A DNA stretch of 64,000 nt, from NCBI RefSeq assembly GCF_032362555.1, contig NC_083534.1, forward strand, positions 2,775,001 through 2,839,000, given 5' to 3'. The translations under genes were made by a program, and so were the position numbers. The DNA is from Amyelois transitella. Taxonomy: Eukaryota; Arthropoda; Insecta; Lepidoptera; Pyralidae. This document shows, piece by piece, positions 41,401 to 54,500 of the stretch. Each line of letters opens with the position of its first letter. Position 1 is the stretch's first letter. The notes beneath the pieces were generated by a model that made no database searches, was not told the origin of the DNA, and worked only from the letters and a program-made list of their open reading frames with translations.

Positions 41401-44400
41401 TGGCGTGGTACATCGAGAGGGTGAAGCGGTGCGACTTCAGCCATATCAAGTGAGATAATCTATACTAATATTATAAAGCTGATGAGTTTGTTTGTTTGAA
41501 CGCGCTAATCTCAGGAACTACTGGTTTGAATTGAAAAATTACCCCGTTCAATTTCTCACATCCCCCTTTAATTTCTCACACCCCCTTTAATTTCTCACTC
41601 CCACGTTCAATTTCTCACCCCCCCCCCCTTCAATTTCTCACCCCCCCCCCTTCAATTTCTCACACCCCCCTTCAATTTTTCACACCCCCTTCAATTTCTC
41701 ACACTCCTCTTCAATTTCTTCCCCCGCCCCCTTTCTTATTTTATTATTTAAATATTCCCCTCAACAATGTGTACAATTGAAAATTATTATTTCTCAGCGT
41801 GTTCCTAATAGCGTCGGCCCCTGGCTCCCACTTCGACCTGGACTGGGGCATGACCCGCGTCGGGGCTCTGCTGCGGCAGCACTGCTGCGTGCCCCCCGAC
41901 GAGAACAGGAAGTGGCCGCTCGTAGCCCAGGCCAGCAGTATTGGCAGCTATGGTAAAGAGCCTAAGGTCAGTCCAGGTTTATATATTTACAAGTTCTCAC
42001 AGGCGGCTTCGCAAGCGTGAATCTAGCACCACCGACAGAAAGCAACTCATTTAGTGCTACCGACAGAAAGCAACGCATTTAGCGCTACCGACAAAAAGCA
42101 AAGCATTTAGTGCTACCGACAGAAAGCAACGCATTTAGTGCTACCGACAGAAAGCAACGCATTTAGTGCTACCGACAGAAAGCAACGCATTTAGTGCTAC
42201 CGACAGAAAGCAACGCATTTAGTGCTACCGACAGAAAGCAACGCATTTAGCGCTACCGACAGAAAGCAACGCATTTAGTGCTACCGACAGAAAGCAACGC
42301 ATTTAGTGCTACCGACAGAAAGCAACGCATTTAGTGCTACCGACAGAAAGCAACGCATTTAGTGCTACCGACAGAAAGCAACGCATTTAGTGCTACCGAC
42401 AGAAAGCTACGGATTAAAAGTTAGGTACTTGAAAAAATGCAACTATTTTAGCGCAACAAATCAATGCAGAGTTTTTCCAAATCTTACGGGAACTATAGTT
42501 TTTCTGTGATAAAAGGTACCCTATAACCTTCTCTAGACTCTTAAATTATAAAATATAAATTCAGTAGATATCTAAGGGATAGGCTTACAAACTTGGAATT
42601 CTTCTTTTAGGCGATGGGCTAGCAACCTGTCACTATTTGAATCTCAAATCTATCATCAAGCCAAAAAGCTGAAAATGGCCTATCAGTTTTTTCAAGACTG
42701 TTGGCTCTGTCTACCCCGCAAGGGATATAGACGTGATATGTATGTACGTATTCGTCAATACGCGCACGCGACGCCATTTTTATTATGACGTGAAACGAGA
42801 TAGCGGTGATTTTTCCCGCGTTTCATGCTACAGAGCGCCATATTTATGATAAATGGTTTTCCAGCCGAGCTCGCATGAAGAGAGTTATGAATGTGGATGA
42901 AGCGAAGGAAGCATACAGAGATCGTGGCAAGTGGAAAAATGTAGTCTCCGCCCAGCCCTCCGGGAAAAAGACGTTATTTTTTGTATAATGTTTGTATGGT
43001 TTTCCAGCTGTGGCTGACCGGCGACTTCCTCCACCACTTCACCAAGATAAAGAACCAGTCGCAGCTGTTGTCCACGCCGCCGGAGCTGAAGGTCATCTAT
43101 CCGTCACTGGGTAACATTGGAATGACATTGACATGACATTGACAGCTGAATTTTTGACATTGCCTTTCAATATTATTAAAGACGAGTTTTGTACGAAACC
43201 CTATTTACAGAACGGAGGATTATATTAATGATTAGCTGTGCCCGCGATTTCGTCCGCGTGGAATCAATCCCGCGAAAACGCCGGGATATAAAGCCTATAT
43301 GTTATTATGGGTCTTCAGCTACCTACATACCAAATTTCATCGTAATCGGTTCAGTAGTTTTTGCGTGAAAGAGTAACAAACATCCATACTGACATACAAA
43401 CTTTCGCATTTATAATATTAGTAGGATAAACATGTGTGGCCCGAGCTTGACATAATAGCCTCTTAATTGTATGGGTATTTTTGACATGGTATTGACATAA
43501 TTTGTACAGTATGGACATTACTTCTTTTATATATACATATATGTTTGAGATAATATTCGTATTGAAATCATTATACTATACGATGTGCATTCGTCCGCGA
43601 TTTAGATTTAAGAGGTCTATATTTGTAAATTGACATTCGGTGAAAATGCTGCAGTGTAGTTTGTTCCGCCGCTTCTTCTACACATGCGCTTTGGAAGCGG
43701 TATTAGATATAATTAAATTTATGTGACGTCAACAAGTGATACCTTGTATCCAATTTTGAAAATAAATCTATTCTACGAGTATTCTAGTCTTTGCGAGACT
43801 GTTGGCTCTGTCTACCCCGTAAGGGATGAAGACGTCATTACATTTATGTTGTATCTTTTTCTTTTTGCCAGAAAACGTCCGTCAGTCACACGACGGTCTG
43901 CTCGGCGGCGGCTGCCTGCCTTACGCTGCGGACGCGCACGCTAAACAAACATGGCTGAAAGATTATCTATAGTGAGTTGATATGTTATATTTTATTGTTT
44001 CTTTTGAGCGACCCGTTAATAAAGAAAGCTGTGTACCCTTATAGAATGTGCCCCTGTCTGTTTGTCAAAATCAATAGTAGTTGGAATGAATGATAAATAG
44101 TTTGGAATATTTATAAATACATTCATTTTACACTATCATTATTTGAATCTTAATTCTATCGTTAAGCCAAACAGCTGAACGTGGCCTATTCGATTTCTGA
44201 GACTGTTGGCTCTGTCTACCCCGCGAAAAATATAGACGTGATTATGTACTTATTCATTTCAAAAATATTTAACTCTGCTATCTGAATGCTTCAACAGCAT
44301 CATTATTGATCAAGTATTACTTATATGTTTTCGTTTTATTTCTCTCAGCCAATGGAAAGCAACGCGCAGCTACAGGAACCGCGCGATGCCCCACATAAAG

Positions 44401-45612
44401 TCGTACATCCGGCCGTCGCCGGACCACAAAATGGCCGCCTACTACCTGCTGACATCCGGCAACGTCAGCAAGGCGGCGTGGGGCTCCGTCAACAAGGGCA
44501 ACTCCGCGCTGAGGCTCATGAGTTACGAAGCTGGCGTCTTGTTCCTGCCCAGATTTGTGGTAAGCTCTTTAAAATTTGGTATTTCACATTATCTTATTAT
44601 ATGAGTATATCTGTGAATGTCGGTATGTGTATGTATGCATGTGTATGTATGTATGTGTGTGTATGTTTGTGTGTAACAATAATTATTTGCATTTGTTATC
44701 TAAAACGCTCATTTCGCTTCACTTAGACCGCCGGTCTAACGTACAGCGCAAGCATTGACGCATTAGTTCTACTTATTGTAAATCGAAGATTAGATGTGTC
44801 CTTTTTTTTTATGTCTACCCTCTCTTTTATTCGCACTCACAATGTACTCGTACTTTTACTATTATTTGCCTATACTTGTATTAAACCTTGTGAACATAAT
44901 ATGACCATTTTTCTTGGGGTGGAGGGTTGATAACCTGAGATACAGGACTAGTCCTAGTTCAGGTGTCAATCCGCCATAATTTTATAGAAGGTAGGTACTG
45001 TTTTATTAGCCTAACACCTAAATAAGAATAAAAATTGTTAATGTACCAATTGTCTTAGAATTAAGTTTTTTATATTGTTCTATTTAACTTAACTGTAATT
45101 GATTATGGTGAGCAATAAACTTATATTATTATTATATTTAACTATGAAAATTGTTGCTTTAAGGAAAAATGTCGTAAAACTGAGGAACAATTGGCGAAAT
45201 TTCGTCAGCAAAATGGCGTGACTTCTAGAAGGAACAAGGATCTAGTTCCTTTATAGATTTGTGTTGAGCTCTCTTATTTAGATTCATCAACTCATTACAT
45301 TAAGATGGCGGGTAAATCGGTTATAAAATGGCGGATATGTGACATCTAAATGGCGGCCTTGAACATAATATCGATACTCTATTATTTCGTGACGCTATTA
45401 GCTTTACTTTTTCTTCGAGGAAAGTGATGCTTACAAACAGTTGTGTTTTTTAGATATATATGTATTAACACGTTTACTCCTCCCTTCAGATTAACGAAGA
45501 CTTCTTCCCGCTGGATCTGAACGCGGACAATCCCCTGGTGGTCCCCTACGACCTCCCTCCAACGAAGTACACGGATGACATGACGCCGTGGGTGTCAGAC
45601 TATCTGCGATAG
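35420..45612 (+). CDS. TDP1: Tyrosyl-DNA phosphodiesterase 1 with N-terminal PBZ finger
   Basis: TDP1 removes stalled topoisomerase I peptides from DNA 3' ends. Exons: 35420-35630, 35944-36085, 36766-36974, 37643-37822, 39334-39559, 40619-40714, 41279-41449, 41798-41966, 43008-43110, 43872-43971, 44349-44559, 45490-45612; 1941 nt, 646 residues. Both HKN catalytic motifs are intact: HHTKMMIL with TANLYLDDW, and PHIKSYIRPSPD with TSGNVSKAAWG. The first His and Lys fall on either side of an intron. The N terminus carries a PBZ finger, ECSYGEKCYRLNPAHFREFSH (C-x5-C-x6-H-x5-H), finished across the first junction, and should bind poly(ADP-ribose). A Ser/Lys-rich linker (exon 3) follows. The first exon is read as continuous; an intron ending at tttatttcag (35530) would fit the phase only with a weak donor such as GGTCTTG, so the N terminus is uncertain. 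Confidence 0.93.
36170..36400 (-). repeat. Repeat A
   Basis: Reversed copy in TDP1 intron 2. A short reversed fragment also lies at 35845-35930, directly before exon 2. Confidence 0.7.
37022..37240 (+). repeat. Repeat A, 3'-truncated
   Basis: Forward copy in TDP1 intron 3, followed by a reversed repeat C copy (37325-37605) that ends about 40 bases before exon 4. Confidence 0.7.
37965..38130 (+). repeat. Duplicated 3' edge of TDP1 exon 4 plus intron start
   Basis: The exon end (cgcacagtcagccttactct, then atcacgttcttag and donor gtgagttg) recurs about 190 bp downstream as cgcatagtcaaccttactat, atcacgttcttag, gttagttg. The following intron sequence (gttttattt, aggtttctgtat, atgtacaacagacagattaa) is repeated too. 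One decoy donor therefore lies in intron 4. Confidence 0.85.
38153..38418 (+). repeat. Repeat A, full length
   Basis: Forward copy in TDP1 intron 4 right after the duplicated exon-4 edge. Confidence 0.8.
38955..39300 (+). repeat. Repeat E
   Basis: Begins ctagcgacccgccccggctt, passes through accgcatcaaaatccgttgc and ends gggcgggtcgctagtag. Related sequence at 29455-29600 (reversed), 30540-30600 and 31450-31660. Confidence 0.55.
40350..40617 (+). repeat. Repeat A abutting TDP1 exon 6
   Basis: Full forward copy whose (TATG)n tail runs straight into tttcag, the exon 6 acceptor. The intron end is thus repeat tail plus a few bases. Confidence 0.8.
40858..41112 (+). repeat. Repeat A inserted in a repeat C copy
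   Basis: Full forward copy in TDP1 intron 6. It cuts off a repeat C sequence (40750-40857) at gaccatttat. Confidence 0.75.
41165..41278 (+). repeat. Repeat B abutting TDP1 exon 7
   Basis: The copy ends (TATG)n, then tatatatatgtcttttag, the acceptor of exon 7. Confidence 0.7.
41545..41737. repeat. C-rich minisatellite in TDP1 intron 7
   Basis: About nine units of roughly 20 bp of the form ttcaatttctcac followed by a C run of 4-10. The minus strand is correspondingly G-rich with several G runs. Confidence 0.9.
42022..42412. repeat. 28-bp minisatellite, about 14 copies, in TDP1 intron 8
   Basis: The unit is gcatttagtgctaccgacag plus aaagcaac, with very few changes (tg/cg in the middle, aa for ga once). 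It starts about 55 bp after the exon 8 donor. The 28-bp period is not a multiple of three. It is not similar to the neighbouring exons. Confidence 0.95.
42565..42755 (+). repeat. Repeat A, 5'-truncated
   Basis: Forward copy in TDP1 intron 8. A repeat B copy (42862-42990) follows and ends some 17 bases before exon 9. Confidence 0.65.
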
Positions 45613-46844
45613 TCGATGCCTACCCCTCCGGGAAAGAAGCGTGATTTAAGTATGTATTTTCTCCATGAATCGTCATTCTCCTGGCATAGTCCTGGTGGCA
45701 TCCCTACCGCTCTCGAGTACGTGTATAAGGTAATCACACGCAGCTACTCCCGTCTGACCTCCGCAACCTTTGCAGGGGAACCTGACACACCTTGGATCAT
45801 GATTACCATATCTAGTTACCTTATTGAGCAGGTATATGTACTTATAATGTTATTCCATTATTTCTTTTTTTGCGCCAAAACCAATCGAAACACTCACATT
45901 TTAAGTATTATTTAATTCTTGTTCTTTACTTGGTTTGCAAGATTGAATCCTGCACACCCTGGTGTTCCAATCGTACCGTAATTTTTTTATTGTGATCGCC
46001 ATAAAATGGAATTACATTGTTTGTTAAGTAATTGATTAACAGTTACATCTCTGCTTATACATATGTACATACAAAATGTTTTGAATTGTATTTGTTTAGA
46101 ATTTATTATTATTGATTGATAATTAAAAAATGAAAAAAAGAATAATATTTGATCAATTAAATTGTTTACTCTTTTTCAAGACACCTTTTATTTGCAAAAA
46201 AAAAACTTGCAAGCAAATATGTATAAAGAAAATAAAAATAACAAAACCAATTTCATGAACATTAGAATAGAATAGATTTATTTTCAAAAATGAATACACT
46301 GCATTTAACATATACCATATGACGTCAACAAGAATACACCTACATACCGCTAGGGAAGGAACATACATACAAACATAAAATCACGCCTCTTTCCCGGAGG
46401 AAATTGAGAATTCTTTACTTCGAGGCTAATTCAATTCTATTCGTTATCGAAATCGAAAAAAGATATCTTACAATTGACATTATTAGGGAAGGAAATAAGA
46501 AATAAAAGTAGTTTCTTTTTTTTTATAAATAATTATATTTACATAATATACACAAAAACTGATGAAGGCATACCCGAATACACAATTTTTGTTACACTCC
46601 CAGCGGTCAGTAGTGTACGTCAAATTTTAAAAAGAAATATTATACAACCACATAATAAATTAAATAGAAACCTCTTATAAGCTATTTGTTTATGGTACTC
46701 TCACGGCAGTGTCATGGGGAATCCCCTCTTGTATCCTGAATCGCCACAGGACCTTAGCTCTCTACGCTTAATAAAAGGAACTATAATTAATAAATATATC
46801 TCCATCTAATACGAAAAATTTAAAGAATAGCCGCGCGCATTAAT

Positions 46845-47075
46845 ACATACATATAATCTCGTCTATATCCCTTGTGGGGTAGACAGAGCCAACAGTCTTG
46901 AAAAAGACTGATAGGTCACGTTAAGCTTTTTGGCTTGATGATAGAATTGAGATTCGAATAGTGACGGATTGCTAGCCCATCGCCTAAATCAAGAATCTCA
47001 AGTTTGTAAGCCTATCCCTTAGTCGCCTTTTACGCCATCCATGGGAAAGAGATGGAGTGGTCCTATTCCCATTCC
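46845..47075 (-). repeat. Repeat A
   Basis: Reversed copy in the TDP1/MOGS intergenic region (45613-48546). The rest of that region is AT-rich, with a family F SINE split by repeat B at 47440-47720. No gene was seen there. Confidence 0.7.
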
Positions 47076-48546
47076 TACGCGCAATTACACAAATTATTTA
47101 CAAAAATTAGATAATTCTACCCCCAATATTTAAACTATGGTTGTAGGTTCTACTACATACTCAAAAATTTTCCCAGCGTTCATCATAGTCAAAGCCATCA
47201 TTATTTGAATCCTTATCAAATCAGCCACGCTAGCAAAGTTGCAGGCATTAGCTAGTTACTAATTTATAAGATACTTTAACTACCTGCCTATTTTTTTTAA
47301 AAAAAAACCTTTTACTTTTTTAAAATTTTTTATACAATAGTCATTTGAAACGCCCAAACAAATGCGTTCTTGTGGAATGTTTAGTCCACGCTGCAAAAAA
47401 TACACCTTCAAATAATCACACCTTTGTCCCTTAATTGGGTCCTGGTTTCAAATCCCGGTTAGGGCATGATGAGAAACGAACTTTTTCTGATTAGCCTAGG
47501 TCTTGTTCGTCTATATACAAACATAAATGAAATCACGCCTTTTGCCCGGAGGGGTAGGCAGAGACTACATTTTTCCACTTGCCAAGATCTCTGTATACTT
47601 CTTTCGCTACATAACTCTCTTCAATCTATATAATGTATTTAATTATAAAATATAGTATCGTTGAGTTTGTATCTCGTAACACAAGTCTCAAACTTACTTC
47701 GAGGCTATAATTCAATTCTATTTAATTCGTTAATATTTAGAATAGAACCCGCTACGTACCATAGACTAAATAAAAAAGATATCTTACAATTGACATTATT
47801 TCAGTTATAACATTGCTATTTGGTATCCTAAGACTACGGTACCGAATTGATACCTTTTTTGAGCATCATTCTTCTAAGTTTCTTTCGATACATTTATTTT
47901 TATTCCTAAAGATAAGATACCTTTAGAAGCGGCAGTAAATTAAGTTTTAAGTAATTTATTTAACGTCAACCAATGTCGTGAAACCAAAAGATATGCCAAT
48001 TATTTAGTGATATTTAAAATGGCCATAATATTGAATAAAAATTTTGAATTTTTAATAAAACATTTTTAACTAACATGAATGCAAAATTCTGTAGTATCTA
48101 TTGCTAAAACTTTTTCCATTATTGATATAATGCTAACTAACTTTTTGTATTTTTTTTTAAACTAATTAACATTTTGTCATTTTTAAACGTAGACAAGGTA
48201 ATCTAGAACCTCCAAACTTCATCCCAAAGCCACCTATTCGGCGCCCACGACAAGTATGAATCACGAAAGAAAGTGCATACATCGGTTGTAAAAATTACTA
48301 GGTTACCTCAAGTATATTGTATCTATTACTCGTCAGTCATGATTAGCATTCCCAGCAAAGTCTAGACTATAAAATGTCACAATCCTACCTATTACAGATG
48401 ACTGATATCGAAAGCAGTAAAAACACTAGGATGACTTTGATGTTCTGAAACGTACTATGTCGTAAAAATACCAAGTATGCAAATGTAACGATACTAGGTA
48501 TCACACGTACTTAGTATAGAGTTACTAGTGCTCAGTAAAGAGTACC

Positions 48547-51500
48547 CTAGTACTCGTCAGCCATGATAAGCGTCACCAGCGCCGTCCAGCCTGTGAAAGG
48601 TCTACATCCGGACCCCCTGCCGTCTTCAGAAGAATACTGCTCCCAGAGATAGCCAGTGCGACGGTATTCCGACAAAATGTTACCTGTAAAATTTAATAAT
48701 ACTACACGTAACTACTTTCTTATTCCGGCACCATATTCCGTTACTACTTGTTTTTATAAAAAATGTAACGGAATAAGTGTGTCACTAATAAACACACACA
48801 CACTTGTAAACTTGTGTTGTATTACACAACAGTGAAAAAAAATATTTTTTACTTGCCAAAATGGCTGAAGGGGAATAGAATCACTCCGTCTCTTTTCCAT
48901 TGACGTCGTAAGTAGATATCAGACGGGAGTCTATTGTCGCTTCAAGTAGGTCTTTCAGCGCAAAAAGATCGCTGAATTGTGACCATTACGACTGTGTTAG
49001 TTTTAAGTATTTGTTACCAATTGTTATATTTGTTTGTGTTTGTAGCAATGTCGAATAGACATTTTATACATACTTTTTCCCGGAGGGGTAGGCAGAGGCT
49101 ACATCTTTCCACTTGCCACGATCTCTGCATACTATCTTCACTTCATCCACATTCATAACTCTCTTCATGCAAGCTCGGCGGTTTCGGCTTCTTTTGACCT
49201 GACCCTTTACCAGGACGTCATTAATTTGATGAAGAAACGTTCGTCTAGGCCTTCCCACCCATTAAACCATTTATCTCCATATATCTAAGTAAAAAACTGG
49301 TCATCCAATCCAGCATAAAAGCCCGTCGACCGTGGAGTAGTGTTTGAGCGCGGAGAGAGCGGAGAGAGCGAGACAGTAGACGTTGATCCAGACCTGCTTC
49401 ATTATGTTACAATGAACAAGAGAATACAAATGACAGTATACTTACGAACAATATTGGCGCTCAATCTCGCATGCAGCTGTCCCGCTCTCTCCTTGTGCGG
49501 CCCGTCCGCCGCGGAGTAGTGTTTGAGCGCGGAGAGAGCGAGACAGCAGACGTTGATCCAGACCTGCTTCATTATGTTACAATGAACAAGAGAATACAAA
49601 TGACAGTGTACTTACGAACAATATTGGCGCTCAATCTTGCATGCAGCTGTCCCGCTCTCTCCTTGTGCGGCCCGTCCGCCGCGGAGTAGTGTTTGAGCGC
49701 GGAGAGAGCGAGATAGTTGACGTTGATCCAGACCTGCCCGCGCCAGTACGGCGGGTCGTGCTCTGTGTTCCGCTTCATGTACAGGGGGGACGATTTTGAT
49801 AGCGATCTGTAAGTTTTAAAAAGTTAATGCCAAAGTATTGTTTGTTTGTTTGTAAATTCTTAGTTCATAAAAATACATTAAAAATAACGATGTACAAGTG
49901 CGGACTTATCCCTGTGAGGGATTTCTTCCAGTCAACCAGGTATTTCAAAGAAACATTTATGTTAAGGGATAGTAGCTACAGTTAGGTACAATGGCAAAAA
50001 CACTATATGAAAAAGTCTTATGTAAATTAAAAAAAAAGAAATTAGTTTCCGGCAATAAAGAATAGAACCACTCCATATATTCACCATGGACGTCGTAAAA
50101 GGCGACTAAGGGATAGGCTCGTAAACTTTGCATTCCTCTGGCAGACGTAGCCCATCGGCTAGAAACCTGTCACTATTTTAATCTCAATTCTCTCATTAAG
50201 ACATACAGCTGAATGTGGCCTTTCAGCCTTGCCAAGACTGTTGGCTTTATCTACACCGCAAGGGACACAGACGTGATTATATGTATTACCTTAAACCATA
50301 AGGCGACCACAGCAGGTCAGGTTTGTCCAGGTCCTCCAGGATCTTCCCTAATTTATCGCTCTCCGGCCGGAGCACCTTCAGCAGCATGGGGAACAGGGAC
50401 ACGTAACCTGCAGGTCAGAAATCAACATAAGAATTATATATTTAGCTTCTTCCCCCTCCTGGCTTGGTATCCATTCGCTCTACAGCACGACCAGGGGCGA
50501 GCCACTTCTGCAGGTGAACTATGCCGAGAAAATATCAATTTGAAATGTGAATGTTATCAGTCTTTTATGATTTACTAGCGGTCACGTGCGTAAAACGAAA
50601 AATCCTGGTAATTTTCGAAAGGTACGAGTGGGTTACTAACGCTGCATGCCAATTTTAAAATTTCTGGACCCAACCATTTGGCCTATGCTTTGTCCGTCAG
50701 TAAGTCACTATTGATCTAGCGTTATTGAGTACTGATCGTGAACGCATTGTTTGTCAGTCCCTGTTCTAGAAATTGAACGCTAAGTTTTGTCATGGTACTT
50801 ATAATGTTCTTTGGGGATCTTTTTCTTCCTCCTGGCTTTAGTCCCGGTTGCATCCTTACCACTCCAGAGAGGAGCCCGGGGCATGCCTTTGACCATGGAC
50901 CCTGGATTGGGCGAGACAGGTTTTTACACGAAGCGACTCCCGTCTGACCTCCGCAACCTTTGCAGGTAAACCTAACCCGTATTGGATCGATCATGGTTAC
51001 AAATTCACCATCACGATGTTTTCCCTCGCCGTAAGAGCATCGGTTAGTATTCAAACTAATGTACATAACTTCTAATATAGTCATTGGTACATGGCCGAGA
51101 TGGGATTCGAACCTGTGCCTTGCCCTTTTAACCGGGCACCTTACCGATTCGACCATCGACGCTCATATTCAGATTTATTTATTTAGTTTAAACCAACTAA
51201 TATTAATATATAAACCAAGTTAGTTTACTTCTTTGTTCGCGGGTAATTTACTAAATTGACATTCTTGAAATACCACGTATATACATATAATAATGCCATC
51301 AAGAACATCCTGTAAAAAAACCCAAGTATCGCAGCTCAGTCTTTCTACCGTAAAAAGTTGTGAGATCCATGTAATACCAAGTCGGTTAATCTATTTCCCT
51401 ACTTAAAGGACCTTCTGTCTTAAGTTATTACATAAGTTATTATCATGCCAATATAAAAAATATTTTACGTTTTAAACAAATAGATCGACTTGGACTTGGC

Positions 51501-54500
51501 AAGGCGACTAAGGGATAACTTGAGATCCTTCTTTTAAGCGACGGACTAGCAACCTGTCTCTTTTTTGAATATCAATTCTATCGTTAAGCCAAACAGCTGA
51601 ACGTGGCATATCAGTCTTAAAAGTTGGCTCTGTCTACCTCGCAAGGTATATAAACGTGACTATATGTATGTATATATTATATGAAGAAATTACACAAATA
51701 TTGAGTTAGCCTCGAAGTTCGTGACTTGTGTTGTGTTACGAGATACTAACACAACAATAATAATAAATACATATACTTATTTATATAGATAAACATTTAA
51801 AGTACCAGGAGAACATAAGTTTAGAGTAGTTCCACTCGCTCACCAAAGGCACTGGTGACCAGCCTGGGTTGAGGGGGCACGCTGACGCTGAGAACCACCT
51901 TGGATAGATAAACATTCAAAGTACCAGGAGAACATAAGTTTAGAGTAGTTCCACCCACTCACCAAAGGCACTGGTGACCAGCCTGGGTTGAGGGGGCACG
52001 CTGACGCTGAGAACCACCTTGGATAGATAAACATTCAAAGTACCAGGAGAACATAAGTTTAGAGTAGTTCCACTCGCTCACCAAAGGCACTGGTGACCAG
52101 CCTGGGTTGAGGGGGCACGCTGACGCTGCGAACCACCTTGGATAGATAAACATTCAAAGTACCAGGAGAACATAAGTTTAGAGTAGTTCCACTCGCTCAC
52201 CAAAGGCACTGGTGACCAGCCTGGGTTGAGGGGGCACGCTGACGCTGCGAACCACCTTGGATAGATAAACATTCAAAGTACCAGGAGAACATAAGTTTAG
52301 AGTAGTTCCACTCGCTCACCAAAGGCACTGGTGACCAGCCTGGGTTGAGGGGGCACGCTGACGCTGCGGACCACCTTGGATAGATAAACATTCAAAGTAC
52401 CAGGAGAACATAAGTTTAGAGTAGTTCCACTCGCTCACCAAAGGCACTGGTGACCAGCCTGGGTTGAGGGGGCACGCTGACGCTGCGGACCACCTTGGGC
52501 TGTTCTCCAGGGTTCCTCGGCTGCTTGCGGACCAAACGCACGCCGTCCGTGTGTAGACCTGTTTAAAAAACCCTAACTTTTGTAAAAAGAGAACCTCCTC
52601 CGATCGCTGCCGTGGTATAACTAAAATGCCGTTATCTGACATCAGGTTTTTCACCTTTTTTACCAGTAGAATAAGAAAAAAAAATCTCTTTCGATCTGTA
52701 TATACGACTTTTTGGTACCTTTAAGTCATAAATAGTTCTCGTTCCCAGTGAAGAATGGCATCAGTTAAAATTTTTCCCGCGTTTTTGACGTTTTACTTAT
52801 AACAAGGATTTGGCAGATAACGGCATTTTAGTTATACCAGGGCAGATTGATATCCACCTATTTTTTTTCAAATTCAAATTCAAAATTTTTATTCATTATT
52901 ATAGGATACTTCGTATCGCTTAATAATTGTCAAAACGTATGGTTTAACAACATTGGTTGACGTCAAATAAATTACTTAAAACTAAGTTTACTGCCGCTTC
53001 CAAGGCGTCAGTGCAGAAGAAGCGGTAACAAACGGCACTGCAGCATTTTCTTCAACAACGTCAACTTTTGAAGTCGGTTACTTGTATATTCTACTGAGTG
53101 TAATAAACACTTTTGTGAAAAGCTCATCAAAAATCAGTTCGGCGAAACGCGAGATAATATCGGACAAACATACGTACATGTCAAACTTATAACCACTTTT
53201 TTATATAAAGCGGTCAAAGAAGTTGGTTTTAGTCTAGTCTTCAATAAAGTGAAAGGCTAAAAGCCAAGCAACCTGATACTATTTAAATCTCAATTCTATA
53301 ATCAAGCCAAACAGCTGAACGTGGTCTTTCAGTCTTTTCGAGATGGTTGGCTCTGTCTACCCCGCAAGGGATATAGACGTGATTATGTGTACATATGTAT
53401 GTGTATAACCACTTTATATGTCTAACTATATTCAGCCGTATGACTTCATGATAGAATTGAGATTCAAATAGTGACAGGTTGCTAGTTCTAGTTGTGCCGT
53501 GTGGTTCCCGGCACCAATACAAAAAAGAATAGGACCACTCCATCTCTTTCTCATGGATATCGTAAAAGGCGACTAAGGGATAGGCTTAAAAACTTGGGTT
53601 TCTTCTTTTAGGCGATGGGCTAGCAACCTGTCACTATTTGAATCTCAATACTATCACTAAGCCAAATAGCTGAACGTGGCCATTCAGTCTTTTCAAGACT
53701 GTTGGCTCTGTCTACCCCGCAAGGGATATAGACGTGATCATATGTATGTATGTATGTGTATAACCACTTTATATGTCTAACTATATTCAGACTTCATGAT
53801 AGAATTGAGATTTAAATAGTGACAGGTTGCTAGCCCATCGCCTAAATGAAGACTCCCAAGTTTATATGCTTTTATCCCTTATTCAACATGTTACAAGCGG
53901 TTGTATGTATGTGTGGCGACATCTCTACGCCACTCGTCACAACATCAAATCACACAACAACATCGCGAAGAAATTGACGCGCTCAACCAATAGCAGCGAA
54001 GAATCTAAATCGCGATTTCAGAGATTTCACGGATTGGAGCTATATATATTATACAACCTCCGATACAACATCGTGTGTCGCGCGGTTCCCCAGGCGTCAC
54101 ACCAGCCTGGCGGAAGATCTTCGCTACATATATGTATGTATGTGCATATCAACCAATGTTGTTAAACCATACGTTTTGACAATGATTAAGCGATATATAG
54201 TATCCTATAATCTATATATATAAAAGAAAGTCGTGTTAGTTACACCACTTATAACTTAAGAACGGCAGAACAGATTTGGCTGAAAAATGGTAGGGAGGTA
54301 GCTTAGAGCCAGGAGACGGACATAGGATACTTTTTATCCCGTTCGACAGCGTTCCCGTGTGACTTGACATGAAACGTCAGTCACTATAAAACGTGGTATA
54401 ACAAAAAAGAATCAGACTTGGAATAACAAAACGCAAATGACAACTATGTAATTGACGTAAATTCAAATAAATCCTACTAATATTATAGATGCGAAAGTTT

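Noticed and set aside
42022-42412. Regular 28-bp repeats as a CRISPR-like array
   Set aside because: There are no unique spacers; units are directly joined, and the locus is a eukaryotic intron.
44325-44726. 133-codon frame over TDP1 exon 11
   Set aside because: Wrong frame; the correct one gives the second HKN motif (PHIKSYIRPSPD).
51840-52654. Overlapping 64-112 codon minus-strand frames in the 119-bp array
   Set aside because: They are in the wrong frame for the MOGS exon, which the family sequence and splice phases fix unambiguously.
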